A stretch of DNA of 60,000 nt from NCBI GenBank assembly GCA_950295325.1, contig OX485809.1, positions 31,994,001-32,054,000 of the forward strand, given 5' to 3'. Under the pieces are notes generated by a model. It was not told the DNA's origin, searched no databases, and saw only the letters and a list, made by a program, of their open reading frames with translations. Source of the stretch: Polytrichum commune. Its lineage: Eukaryota > Streptophyta > Polytrichopsida > Polytrichales > Polytrichaceae. Position 1 is the stretch's first letter. Every line of letters begins with the position of its first letter. Made by a program: the position numbers and the translations under genes. Below, piece after piece: positions 24,349 through 36,810 of the stretch.

Positions 24349-24654
24349 CTTGTAAAATATACAAAATGTAGACATTCAACTTCAGCAATTGAAACTTAGT
24401 TACCTACATGTTCCTGTGCTCATTGGGTCCCGCCATAGGCTCAGCACCACCGTATTTCAAGTATGTATGCCCTTTCCAGTTACTTGGACCTGAACCTGTA
24501 ACTTAATTTTTTCTTCAAGAAGCTGTGTGAGATAGTTATGTGAAGCATGAAATGTGTTTTTCCAGACATCAGCTAATGCTGATTTCTTTTGGTTTTTCTT
24601 ATTCATCTAAGTATATTCCATAGATTCCTCTAAATTGATTGACGATTGGCCTAA

Positions 24655-25110
24655 GGGCCACTTCACACACGAAACTGAGGGCCTGTGGTCATGGCACCTC
24701 AAGCACTCTCATTGGCGGGAAAGGCGGAGTTGGTCCAAGTTCGCTTCACATTACGCTTGAGGGACCAATGGAGTACATGAATGCAAGATGGATGTAAAGT
24801 CTACATGGATTCTTGCACGACGTCAAATGAATCATGTTTCATGGTGAGTCGGACTATTTTTGAATACCACCTCTTGGAGGTAGGCCTAACACAAAACCTG
24901 GAGATCACGACACTCCAAAATTTCACAACCGTTGATTTATTATATTTTATCATAGGAGGACCCTTCATTGAAATAGCATTTGGTTGAGGGTCCAGTCACA
25001 TATGACTTCACACTACACTTTAGGGCGCGTGACCACACTACATGGTTTTGGAAGTGTCTTGGGACAACCTTTGGACACTTTCTTTTGGGCTTTCACCATT
25101 TCAAAGTCTT
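24655..25110 (+). mobile_element. Harbinger-type MITE, family A, right end lost
   Basis: Starts GGGCCACTTCACACACGAA directly after TAA (24652-24654) and follows the 17027 element through its interior as far as ...cttttgggctttcac near 25105. Sequence then changes, so the right terminal repeat is missing. Confidence 0.8.
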
Positions 25111-25240
25111 GCAATTTGAAACAATGGTTTCTCAAACTCATTCTACCAATCTATAAATAGAAGTTGGATCTTCCCATTCATAGCTCTAGTTGTTCTAAAT
25201 GCTTTGTTTGTAATTTGTTTCTTTGTTTGCACAACAATGT

Positions 25241-25369
25241 CATGACATTATTAAGCAGTGTGTGCTCATTCATGTGGATCCCGAAAATATAAGCATAGTA
25301 TGAATCTGTGGCATCCCATGGTTATATTCCCACCACATGAATGAACGCACACTGCTTAATAATATTATG
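25241..25369. mobile_element. Palindromic MITE, family B
   Basis: About 129 bp made almost wholly of two inverted arms starting CATGACATTATTAAGCAG and, reverse-complemented, CATAATATTATTAAGCAG. The arms stay alignable for about 60 bp. Relatives are at 38890-39055, 42465-43530 and 55718-55857. I could not define a target duplication, so the superfamily is open. Confidence 0.7.
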
Positions 25370-26498
25370 ATTACGATGTCGGATAACAAATTAGATTTCC
25401 CTCTCTGTTGGTTCAAAATACATCAAACGAATGCTGAGTAAAAAGCACTACACACCAGCTCAACCGAAGCAATTCGTTGCCTTGAAGCACGCTATGGCTC
25501 GACTACGTTCTCTGAAATTCCAAACGTCAATAATTCAAAACAGTAGTAACTTTCTTCACTTGTATACTGTTTTAACTTCGATGAAGCTACAGCATAGTAC
25601 AAGGAAAGGATGAGGGCAACCAAAATATGGTATCAACACAATGCTTTTGGGAGAGAGAATTGGACCATTATAATTTTTGGCAAAATATTCCGGCATTGGC
25701 TTATGAACCAAGAACTTGAAAGTCCAATTGTAGCTCATTGTGTGCGTCCATGAGTGGTACAGTCAATGATCGCACACAGCCATGAAAGTACTCATTTTTT
25801 TGTTCAACATACAACTACGCTAAATATGATATTAAGTGTCATATGGCATTTAATGTCACTATGGTAACTTTTCGGATGGCACTTCTTATGAATAAGTCTA
25901 CAAATATTGTCATGGGTGATGGATGAGTTCATCCATTGACCACAACCTTACCCTTATCTTGTCAGCAATGTGTGATGAGATATTGTCATGGATGATTGAA
26001 ATTTGGATGAAAAATCACTTGGTAAGTGACAGTAATTGCAACATTGTAAATCTATAATCCCCAAAAATATTACAAGGAAGGACAAATAATGTTGGGTTAA
26101 CATTTAGTGTACAGCTAGCTCGTATACGCCCAAAATTTGTGACGGTTTTTGCTCCCACCTATCTTTGATCTGGTCCATTAATACTTTATGTACAATGTAG
26201 TATCTATCGGTTTCATGATTCATATTATGCTTGGAATTTGCAAAGCATTGGGCTTAATTTGACTCCAACTTCCATTTTAAGTTATATGCAGCTTCTCTGG
26301 GTACTGATGACATGTGCCAAGTGGATCGAAACATATTGGTATTATTATTCATTCCTCAGCTTGCTCAAACCCATTGCCAAGGCAATTGGATGATGATGAT
26401 GATGATGATACCTGCAAAACGAATTTGGTTTATGGCTGCCAAAACCTTCTGCCAGACATTATTCAAGAAATAATCTGCAGCTTGTTTTGGGTGTGTAA
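25370..26498. other. Intergenic, no gene
   Basis: AT-rich sequence with short unrecognised frames and a (GAT)n-like run near 26392-26408. Confidence 0.55.
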
Positions 26499-26875
26499 GG
26501 GCCACTTCACACACGAGCCAAGAGCCGCAACCATGGAATTGTCAGAGCCCAAAAGAAAGTGTCCAAAGGCTGTCCCAAGACACCTCCAAATTCATGTAGT
26601 GTGGTCCCGGACCCTCAAGTGTAGTGTGAAGTCATATGTGACCGGGTCCTCAACCAAATGCTATTTCAATGAATGTTTGTTCATGTGGGTCCTCACACAT
26701 GAAAAAATAGATTAAATCAACATTTGTGAGTGTTCGGAGTGCCATAGTCTTCTGGTTTTGTGTTAGGCCTACCTCCAAGAGGTGGTTTTTGAAAATAATC
26801 CAAGTGACCATGAAACATGATCCATTCGATGCCATGTAGGAATCCATGTAGACTTTACATCCATCCTGCATTCAC
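26499..26875 (-). mobile_element. Harbinger-type MITE, family A, inverted and truncated
   Basis: Begins GGGCCACTTCACACACGAG after TAA (26496-26498) and reads as the reverse complement of the 17027 copy up to about 26875 (catccatcctgcattcac). The distal end with its terminal repeat is missing. Confidence 0.8.
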
Positions 26876-28242
26876 AACTTCTAAAATTCCACCATATATG
26901 GAAAATGCCCAAAAAATCACTATTCTATAATTCAAAAATTATGTCACTCACACCCCCAACACTTTGGTTACACCTCCTATGATGCACTCCCAACACCCAC
27001 CTATACAACCTCTGCACCAATTGTCACTACAAAGCCGTACATGCACTTACCACCCTATTTAAATCCCACCCGTCAATTAGATGTCACACCCTCACATATG
27101 TAGGTACCTTAGACAACCCTCGACAAGACAACACCGTCCCCTTCTGGCTAAGCACTTGTATATGCTATGCCCCTAGTTGCACTTGCCCATCTAGGCTACG
27201 CCCATATATATTCTCCATACAAGGCACCCTACCTCACAACACACCCCCTTTCTGCCCTTCCCCCTCCCTCAAAATCCAATTCATCGAATTCACGTATTGC
27301 AACGATCAATTCCCTCAAACAACCAGCAATCTCAAACACTCCAAATACACACCATTGACTACGACCCTTCCCATCATAGTTGCAGTAAATGATGCCATTC
27401 ACAAACCCTCCATTAAACAACTTCTTGAACTAAAACCCTCCACTTCCCACATGAAAACCTTTATGACCACCCTATACCAAATCTCCATCAAATACCTAAC
27501 CTACCTTGTACTCAGTTGATGTGAATGAGAGAAAATCCAATCCCCCATTTTCCCACCATGATTCATCCTCAACAACACAAACCAAAACATACCCAACATG
27601 GCTGGTCCACCTACCAAAAGCACATGCATTTGGATAAAGGTTGGCCAATGGACCTAGTTCATAACAGTGCTAACGCATTATTATTCTCTTAGCCTTGACC
27701 CTAGTTTGGTGATTTGAGAAGGTATCTTGGGTTTGACATTCACAATCATTTTTGCCATGTTGGGATTCCTATCTTCCTTGCTTGCAATTTGAGCTTGAGT
27801 AGAAGTGCTCAATGGACACTTTGAGCACTTGAGACCCTAACATGCTCAAAATTTCCACATTTAAAATTTAAAATTTAAATTTTTTTTTTTAAAAATCATT
27901 GAATCCATTGGGTGGCCATTGCACTTGAGTTCATGAAATTATGACATCGTGTGAACTAAGTATGATTCATGAAGGTTAAAGTTTCTTTGCAAACAAAAGT
28001 GTTTACACATGCCCCACCCAAGTTGACAATGTTAACTTTTTTTACTCTCCCAAACAATGTGTTGCATATTTCAATCCTTTGAGTTGCATTAATATTAGTT
28101 TTGGTGCAAGATTAATATGAGTTGGTCAAACAAGCATGTACATGTCATCCAAAGATTAGTTGGTCCACCCTTAGGCAATTGTGAACCACATGTGTGGCAT
28201 TCACACTAAATCTTACTGCAAACATTTAGTGATCCACACTAA
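26876..28242. other. Intergenic, no gene
   Basis: Includes a C-rich, G-poor strand (about 26940-27620) with few stops in some frames but no recognisable domain, and an A/T palindrome-like patch near 27860-27890. Confidence 0.5.
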
Positions 28243-28914
28243 GGGCCAATTTATATTGATGACCATTTACTGTGACTACCGCCTTTTAATTACTCTCATT
28301 GGTTGAGAAATGAGTGGTGGTCCCACTTTGTTTTACATATAACCCCCATTAGAGATAAGTTTTCATTACTACTTGAGAATGTAGTATTAGGAAGCCTTAA
28401 GTCTCTCTTTCATTTGAACCATCAAGTTGACATTAGTCTCTATCTCACGAAGGCTACCGCACTCCACCACTCTAGACAAATTAGCCAGGTTTGAAACCAC
28501 CATGATGTACTTCGCAGTCACATTACCCTTTGGCTTCCCGGACTTTAAAATCAATTTCATCTCATAAGGTCACCTAAAATAAAACTGATCATAGGTGAGC
28601 ATGTCAAATAATGAACAAGAAAGTGATGTGGAAGTGACATGAATTCCTATATGTCAAGAAATGGATAATGTTTGTGGACACCTGGATTTTGCAACGAGAG
28701 AACCCAAATAAATTGTCTGAATGGGACATAAGGGTGACCATGCTATAGACTTTTCTATTCAAAACCATGTCTATGTTAAGAATATCTATTACACATGACC
28801 AAGGCTTAAAAAAATGTGACATGAATTTCCTTTGATCATTGTCTTTGGACCACAACCATGATAGATCATAAGCAATTTTGCTCGCCGTATTTGGTCCCAT
28901 GTGTAAAACGGCCC
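28243..28914 (+). mobile_element. Harbinger-type MITE, family C (672 bp), TSD TAA
   Basis: Ends GGGCCAATTTATATTGATG and, reverse-complemented, GGGCCGTTTTACACATGGG are diverged but related inverted repeats. TAA flanks both sides (28240-28242 and 28915-28917). Partial relatives lie at 45930-46100 and 54570-54970. No coding capacity. Confidence 0.72.
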
Positions 28915-28959
28915 TAAACATCATAATCAATGTATGAGCCTAGGACATCAATCTACAAA

Positions 28960-29960
28960 ATTTGTTGCAGATTTCACTACCACAATTGAAATTCTGAACA
29001 GAAGTCAACCCTTCTGCAACACAGTAATGAACTCTGGGCTCGTATTTCTCCATTGAATGCCTAGAAAGAATGTGGATAATCTTCAAAAGTTACAGCACTT
29101 CACAACATAAATTTCCCATCCATCATCAATCATCAATTTTCTGAAGAAAAGATTGTGAAAATTGGAGATTGTGCAGAGAGTGCCATAAAGTTATGATTCT
29201 CACCCCTTCCAAGTGCAATATTTGGGGAGTATATTAGTGTGAAGAACTAAAGGTTCTTGGAAAAGTCCATCACAACAGTGGGCTCCTTTCAGACCTCAAT
29301 CCATGCAAGGTCACATCCAATTTTCAAACCCGTATTCAACAATTCAAGTTTCTGCAACCCTGGGCTAAAAAATATCCATTGAGCGCCTAGAAAGTTTTCT
29401 GTGGATAACAACGTTCCAAGTTACAGCAAAGATGTAAGAAATTTGCCTTTCAATCATCAACTTCCTAAAGAATATGTTAATTGTACAAATTGGAGTTTAC
29501 ATAAGAGGCATAAAGGCTATGAGTCTCATTCTCGACCCTTCGAAGTACAGTATTTTGGAAGTAATTTCCGAGAGTGAAGAAATGAAAGTTCTTGTAGAAG
29601 TCCACCATAATAGAGGACTTCTTTCAGAACTCGACCCATCACATCCAATCTCCAAAGCCCACTAAAAAAATTTCAACCTTATGCAACAAGGTAATGAACT
29701 CTGAGCTAACAACCTCTCCATTAAATGCCTAAAATGAATTTGTGGATAACATCATTCCAACTTACAGCAAAGATATAAGGAGTTTCCCCAACAATCATCA
29801 CTTCTCTAAAGTACACACAATTTGCAATTCATATGGAGAGAGGCATTAGGCTATTCTTCTCACCCCTTCCAAGGACAGTGCAGAATTTGGGGGGTTTCCT
29901 ACTGTGCAGAAATGAAGGCTCTCATAAAAGTCCACCACAACAGTGTGGGGACATTTTTCA
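28960..29960 (+). repeat. Three diverged tandem units of about 335 bp
   Basis: The motif ...gaactctg(g/a)gct... followed by ...tccattgaatgcctag... and ...gtggataa... recurs at about 29015, 29350 and 29690. Each is followed by similar ...cttcc(a/t)aag...gtccaccacaacag text. The units sit just downstream of the TLC gene. Confidence 0.7.
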
Positions 29961-30065
29961 GGGTGTTTGAAGACTCTTCTGTTGATGCTATCTGGGTTCT
30001 GGTGTAAGTTGCTGAGATTATTCAGAAGCAGTGACCTGCAAATGGAGGAAAAAAGTTGCTCACTT

Positions 30066-32589
30066 TTAATCTCGGTGCTCTCGTTGCACACTCGACCTTT
30101 CTCTCCTCAAAGCTTTGTAGAGCCCCTGGCCAAGGAGGACGTTCAAGACGTTGAGGCCAATCATGCCGGAGAGCGCCATCGGCCATTCGAAACCACGTGG
30201 AAACTTGGACACATCCCACAGCAGCTTCACCGTGATATAAATGTGCACAGTCAACCGCGTGGAGAAGAATGCAATCCAGTTCAACACCCAAGTGAAAAAA
30301 TTACCCCAACTGCTACTCACTTTCACCGTTGACCCCAGTTTCCTGACCTTCCGGAAGTGGAGAAACACCGAATGAACCTGCAAACAAACAAACAAAAACA
30401 CCCCACCATGGGTTGGAACGTGCTTGAATTGCAAAGATAAACAGAGATTCAATCTACTTGTTGTATTTCATGCTATTACAAAAAGTGACACTCAACTATT
30501 TTATCTGTGTAACATGTTAAAACTGATTTTGGATTGAAGTGTATTACCACAGGGTCTTAAGAGTCACCTGTTAGAATTCAGGGGTTTATGCAATTTCTGT
30601 TCTAAGCACTGCACTAAGGACAGGGCTATTGAATCCAAAATATGTATGTAACATCTCCTTCGACTGTCCATTCTTGCAGGAGGCATTACCTAGTATTTTT
30701 GTAGCAGATGCATGACGAAACTGAAATTAAGATTAGCACATACAGCACAGGGCCTCAAGAGTCAGCAGTTAGGGTTCAGGGTCGATGCAATTCCTATCGC
30801 AAGCAATGCACATAAGGACAGGAAAATGAAATCCAAGATATAGATGTAACATTTTCTCTCCATGCTTGCAGGAGGCATTAACAGCTATCTATGCAACAAA
30901 CGCATGTTGACCCAACATTCTCAGGTGGTGTAGTGGTTTCAAGAGTCAGCAGTAGGGTTCAGGGTTCAGGGTTTATATAGAACTTATTCCAAGCAATGTA
31001 CGTAAGGACAACACAATCAAAATCCAAGACATGCAGGAGGCATTTAAATATATAAACAATAGTGCGGGGGGGGGGGGAGGTGAAGTGCTCAAACAGATCA
31101 CAATGTAGCTGCATGGGAAAATTACAAACCTCACAAATAAGAGTGAGGATCAAATAGTTGATGCAAATGTTTCGTTGCAGAGCAGGGGTGAAGCAGGTAA
31201 GGAGGACCGCATGGTGCACGAGGAGCGAGGGTGCTTTTGGGTTGTAGAGACGCTTCCGCAACATGTCCAGCTGGTCGTACGCAAAGTAGCCGCACGATGT
31301 TGCTAATGCTGTGTAAGCTCCCGGCCATGGGCGGCTGTAGAGAACGTCGTGAGACAGCATTTTGTCCAGCCCTGTTACTTGGGCCTCCCTTAGCATCAAA
31401 CCTACCACTGCATTCAATCCCCCATATCCCTTGAAGATGTTAGGTTATCTTATTCCTGAACCAAAAAAATATGAAGTGTATATCATTGCCAACTTCCATG
31501 AAATCATCGCCTCTGAGGTATGCGGGTTTTACTCGGTCACTTTCTTAATCGGACACGTATATTTGATTGGTGTGTGGTTAGGTGAGGATCAAAGTACGAA
31601 AAGCATAAAGAGACATGTTCCAGAGACATTGGACTGAGTTCTCAAATTTTATGAACTATTCCACAATCAACAGTGACCACCATTGGCAGGACCTATGGTT
31701 TCAGTTAAGGAATCAACAAATATGCACTTCCGATAACCATTCCGATTTGTGTTGATGCTTCATCGTAGATTTGCTGATGCAACATAAGTTTCGTTGTCTA
31801 ATCTAATCGGTAGAAGTTGGAGAACATGAAAAACGAACCGAATAAACACCCACATACCTTACACCCTGGGACATTTTTCAAAGTATTTTCAACACCATGA
31901 CCCGGGCGGGTGGCAGATTATGAGTTCTCTTTCAATACTACCCTTACCCACTGGTCAGAACCTATCGAAGAGGCAGAGCCCAGGGCAGGTACAGCAGTGG
32001 GTAATTTTAGAAGGTCGGTATGCACAAATTTATTCAAATGCATTGTGCCATTGCATATGGGTGACAATACACTTTCGCCTAATTCAAGAAATAAACTCCG
32101 AATCTGTTTTGCGAGAAATCAATCAGAAAGAAGAGAGAGGGACAAAACACGCACCTTACCTGCAATGGAAATGAGCACAGAGTGCACAAGAGAGACCGCG
32201 GTGTTGAGGAAATCCGCCCGAGCATAGTCCGTCACTCCTTGCAACAGCTTCGGATTCTGGCGCAAGAGCACCTCAAACAACCTACTGACCCCTTCAAAGA
32301 ATGCCAACGACGCAAACACCCGCCACAGCCGCGCATTACCGCCGTCCCTCATCTGCACAGCCACCACGGCTGCCCACGCCACCAGAAGCGCCGCGAACAG
32401 GTAGCCCACGCTGTCCAACCCGCTGCTCCGTGCATTGACGCACCCCGCCGCCGGCTTCTGCTCCGACGCCGTTGTCGACATCTGGGCCACTTCCCCCGCC
32501 GCCGGCTTCTCCTCCGAAGCCATCGTTGACATCTGGGCCACCTCCACCTCCACTGGCATCTTCTCCACTACTTGCTCCATCGCCTCCAT
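30066..32589 (-). CDS. TLC (TRAM-LAG1-CLN8) domain membrane protein, three exons
   Basis: Exons 32589-32155, 31429-31130 and 30377-30066 join in frame to 348 residues. Residues 16-49 are two copies of a 17-residue repeat (EVAQMSTMASEEKPAAG and a close variant), probably disordered. Membrane segments follow from about residue 59. TLC hallmarks are Y-F-A-Y-D, LLVHHAVLLTCF (His217-His218) and EVHSVFLHFRKV across the last junction, then further hydrophobic segments and a basic C-terminus (LYKALRRERSS). Length without the extension fits small TLCD-type proteins rather than ceramide synthases. Family members act in ER or plasma-membrane lipid composition; the substrate here is unknown. Exon 1 must end at GTGCGT (32154), since the stronger-looking GTAAGG six bases earlier would break the frame. 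ATG 32589 is the first in frame. Confidence 0.8.
30540..31000 (-). repeat. Intronic tandem repeat, three units of about 190 bp
   Basis: Within the second TLC intron, text like caagagtcagcagttagggttcagg, then gcactaaggacag, then tgcaggaggcatt recurs at about 30550, 30750 and 30935. Each unit is imperfect. Confidence 0.7.
31066..31077. repeat. Poly(G) run in TLC intron 2
   Basis: Twelve consecutive G bases on the plus strand. Confidence 0.95.
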
Positions 32590-34737
32590 CTCTCAATTAG
32601 AAACCAAAAATATTTCAGCGAAACAAAGCTATCAATGCCTCAATTCTCCTTCGCACCAGCTGCTCCTCAGCTGGATTGTTGTATCTACATACATCAATAC
32701 ATACATATATGCCTCAATCTGCCCTCAATCGCATTGGAAATGCCTGCAAATCCGGTATGGCAGCAGACCAGGTCAACCTCTGCAACCCTCCACCCTTCAA
32801 CCGCTTCCCAGAATCCGCAAGGAAAGCTAATTTTCAAATCTCGAATAAACCTACCCCAAGCGAAAAAATGAAAGCAAATTTTTCGTTTCTTGGTTCTTTT
32901 CTTTTCTTTTCTTTTGCACTTCTCTCCCCCACAAGCAAAAACTCACCAAAAACCTCACAAAAAAATCTGTTAACAAGTTCGCTCTGCTGCACTGAAGAAA
33001 TCACAAACCACATACACCGGGCATTGGTTATCTCCGCCACCCCCGAAACACGCTACTTATCATTAAACCCAGAACCCCGGACAACAAAACCCCCGGAGAC
33101 TTAAGCACTCGTTGTCGTCGTCGTCGACTTATCTTCTTTTACAAAATCACAACAGTGAGCATGCACAGTCACCCCCTTTTTGTGCGAGCAGCTAATAACT
33201 TGTTGTAAGCCGTTTACTGAGTGAAGTTATGGACATTTCGTAGTGTTTGAAGTCGTTGTTAGTTGGAAGCTTCGTCCGCGATCAACACGAGGCTCCTCCG
33301 TCACCTTCCCCTCAGAGAGTCGTAGGTTGCTTCCTCACCTTTCTCCAATCGACGACAGTGCTCTAGTGACGAGTCTCCTTGAACCAAGGGTTGCTTCCCA
33401 GGATGAACGTAGCGGCTTGATTTATGTGTCTAGAATGAACACAGTGGCTAGATTTGGGTCCTCGCTCGGTCGGCAACTTCCCGTGGACCGTTATACGCGC
33501 TACGTACCAAAGGGGGAGTGGTGGATAAAGCTTCCCCTGAATGATATGATTCCGAAACCCTTTTTACACCTAAGGGAGAAAAGCGGAAAACGGTGACTGA
33601 TCACTACACTAAATATACCAATATTATTGAGTGTGGGAAATTAGCGAAGGTGATACTAAATTCCTTTATGCTATGAAATTACTGCCACTAAAAGATCTAG
33701 GAAGCATTGTTCATCCTAGCACTTGGCACTATTCATTCCCAAGCATGTGGCACGCACTAATCACAAGCATGCACTAATTTTCTTGAAATCTATGGTTAAT
33801 GAGCATGTATTCATGAATTTAGTGTCACTCTGTAAAAAATTCAGCCCTCAGTGACTTTGAGATTTGGTTAGATTTGTGTTTGACTTGAATTAGCACCACC
33901 CTCACTAATTGGTGTATTTAGTGTATTGGTGCACTAGACTGGGAGTAGAATGATTCTTGTGTGGACCCAAAATGGTTAGTTGTAAGAGTGGTGGTCCGAA
34001 AAGGATGTAGTGATTGGATAAATAAGTCTTGTTTCACACCGCTTGGGATCATTTTTGGGTACCATTGAGTTAATTATTTTCTATACATTGGTATGTAGAG
34101 TAGCATATTTTGATGCTCAAACTTGAAAGACTCTATTATACAAGTAAGGGGTTGGATTTACTTGCCTCTTTGAGAAATTGCAACTAATCATTTCCAAGGA
34201 ATAAAATTACGAAACAACTTTGCATTCCTCATCATTTCCTCTACTCCATCTTTAAAAAATATTATACAAAATTCAAGCCACTCTTACTATTATATGAGAC
34301 CACATTGTGGTCTTGAGGTCTCATCTGGTACATACCCCCTCAGGAGTAATAGTTGTGAGGGCTCATAGTTGAAATGCCTTTATGGCCATTTGTTGTGGGG
34401 TTACAACCCTACTTTGGAGGGTACTTGTTCCTTAAAGAAATACTTTGTAGCCTTGGCAAAACGGCCAATTGATTTTTTTTATTCACATGTTCACAAATGA
34501 ACTTACACCGTGTGGTTGTCTTAAAATAAGGGCAATCCCCAAAATCACATATAACCTAACACCTTCTCCGGTTGGTCTGGTCCACAAGGCCACCTTGAAG
34601 GGTTTAGGGTTTAGGGGCATGTAGGTAGATTTTTGGATGGAGGGTTTAGGTTACCCACGCCTTAGAATCGAGGATGAAGAGTTCAGGTTCATTGTTTTTG
34701 TCAATTAAATGCTCATAATGACATTGTTTTCTAACAC
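32590..34737. other. TLC gene upstream region and intergenic
   Basis: 32590-33110 is the likely promoter and leader of the minus-strand TLC gene. 33110-33600 is GC-richer with an unrecognised plus-strand frame. 33780-33900 is a repeat related to 13050-13150. No further gene seen. Confidence 0.45.
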
Positions 34738-35709
34738 TAAGGGTTGGTTTACACTATGGACCATGAAGTTGTCCCATGGCGATCTATGAGCGTTGATTGG
34801 CTACTGAAGTCGTCCCGGGACAACTTCGGTTTACACTAGAGAAAAAATGGCAGAGGGACCATGAAGGTTGAGGTCCCCAAAATATAATTTTTAAAGCCTA
34901 ATAAATGCACTGGCATGGTCCAACGGGTTTTGCGTTGAGGAGGCAAGAGAGGTTGTCCGATAGGAAAAGACAAGGGCCCATGGCAGAAAAATGTTATTTT
35001 AATGAATTTTTAATGAAGTTTTTTAGGGGTTGTGCGTGATACGGCGGCTACCCTTCATCACAAAAAAACGTTATAATTCAAAAAACTAGTATAACGGTAT
35101 AATTCAAAAAACAAATGCAACGTCCAAATCCGAAAAAGTAGGAAAACATTAAAATAACTAAAAACAATAAAATGTTAAACGGAACATAAAACAGTAAAAC
35201 GGTAACATAAAAATATTTAATCAAAAGAAAATAATATTTAATCAAAAGAAATCATTAGATCATTAAAGAATAATAAATAATATGAAGGTAGTAAAAAAAT
35301 ACAATAAACAATTAAACGACCCCTAAACTAAAATTTGTATGTAAAGTTGGTGTATACTACATGCTCTCATTTTTTTTCAACCTGTTGTGTAGTAGTCTAA
35401 ATTTTTTTTTGACAAGAATGGGGGTATACACTATGGATGAAGAGTCACGTATAGAGTCGCAAGGAGAGTGGTCACAAAATTTGCAATGGTTAGAAAATAT
35501 GAGACTTCCATTTTTTAGAATCAAATAATCGTCTATTTCGGAAATGTTGTATGGTTCAAATTTGTTGTTTGCACCTTCCAATGTAGTTCGACAACTACCG
35601 ATGTTTAATTTTTTAGAATGTCGAAAAATGAATGGATAATTTGAAACAGCAGGAACAACAATAACAATGATACCAGGAGAAACAACAACAACAACAGTTT
35701 CTACTGAAG

Positions 35710-35710
35710 C

Positions 35711-35752
<42 letters not shown>
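35710..35752 (+). repeat. (CAA)n microsatellite inside ORF1 remnant
   Basis: About 14 consecutive CAA/ACA triplets, a coding-type triplet expansion within the decayed gene. Confidence 0.9.
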
Positions 35753-35753
<1 letters not shown>

Positions 35754-36019
35754 CCAAAACTTGTTCAAGAGAAGAAAAAAAATGAGAATAACAAAAGGAG
35801 TGAAAAAGACGAAAAAGATGAAGAATGACATAATTGAAGTTGGTGAGTCCGAAGAGAAGGAAAAAAAAAACAGACAACAAGAATAAAATGGAGGGACTTT
35901 GAGGTGCATCACCTCATTGCCATTCGAGACGAGATGGACAAAGAGTTTGCAAAAACTGCAAACAAACAAGGTAAATTATGTTTTAGTATATTTTTAAATA
36001 AATAAAAATTTGAATAAAA

Positions 36020-36215
36020 TGTAAGTTGAATGAGGGTGTATGTGGGCCGTAGAAGGCCTTGGTCCCTATGCCCCCCTCCCCCAAAACAATGTCGGCCGTT
36101 GCCGCGGTGGCTTTGGGATTCAGATATTTCCTTATCCGAGCTCGCACACACATAGGGTTTCAAACCCACAACCTACTGGTTTTAAAATACCACCGGTCCA
36201 TCTGGTTAACCATTA
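36020..36215 (-). mobile_element. Possible tRNA-derived SINE in the ORF1 intron
   Basis: On the minus strand the stretch has a box-B-like GGGTTTGAAACCC (36154-36166), close to the pol III consensus. About 45 bases before it is a box-A-like ATGGTTAACCAGATGGACC. The block is GC-richer than the surrounding transposon. No clear target duplication, so the call is tentative. Confidence 0.45.
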
Positions 36216-36810
36216 ATGTCTTGTATTTACTTCGTTCAACGAGCTTCATGAAATCGATATTATATGGTTACTCTGTATGTGATATGTTTAATCAACATTT
36301 TTACAGTTTCTTATTGTCATGTGCAGGTATAAACAGTTAAATTAAATTGCCGTGTAAATTGCAGATTCGTTTAATGGCTGCAATCAAAGGTTTTAATCAT
36401 TTTTTGTTGTCTTGTAAGAAAAATTATAAAAGCATTATGAAATATTACAGGTCTAACAAGAGGACAAATGAAGTTTATGGTTCAGATAGAATGTAAGAAT
36501 GTAAATGGTATCAAGAAATGAACAAATGGCATGGAAGCAGGGCAAGTGTATAAAATAAAATTCCAGCAAGTACAACGGAGTCATTTGCAGAAGATGTCAT
36601 TCCTTTTACACCTATTTCCTATCAAACAACATCACTTACTACACCAACAATAGTTGGTTCACAAGAGAAGAAAAAACTCAAGAAAAGATTGAAAGTTTAT
36701 TGGATCAAGTGGTCGGCAATTCCGAAGTTTTTCTTGCATCTTTCCAAGAATCTATCAATTTCCTCAAAAACATGAATAGAAATTTTGTTGATCTCTTAGA
36801 TAAGTTTTAG

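Larger units (their letters stand above)
35619..36810 (+). pseudogene. Harbinger trihelix/Myb-like ORF1 remnant
   Basis: RWRDFEVHHLIAIRDEM just before a GTAAAT donor (35971) matches the first trihelix part of the 10-kb copy. After an intron holding a candidate SINE, ECKWYQEMNKWHGSRASV (around 36490) matches ECKFYDSIDHWW. The last residues are helical and end at TAG 36808-36810. Frameshifts and stops interrupt it. A (CAA)n tract expands its N-terminal part. The start is not identifiable. Confidence 0.75.

Noticed and set aside
32336-32596. Gly/Asp-rich minus-strand frame at the TLC start
   Set aside because: Alternative frame of exon 1; the TLC frame gives membrane segments and joins the next exons.
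33243-33596. 117-codon plus-strand frame near the TLC promoter
   Set aside because: Opens with GTG, its first ATG is far inside, and there is no recognisable domain.
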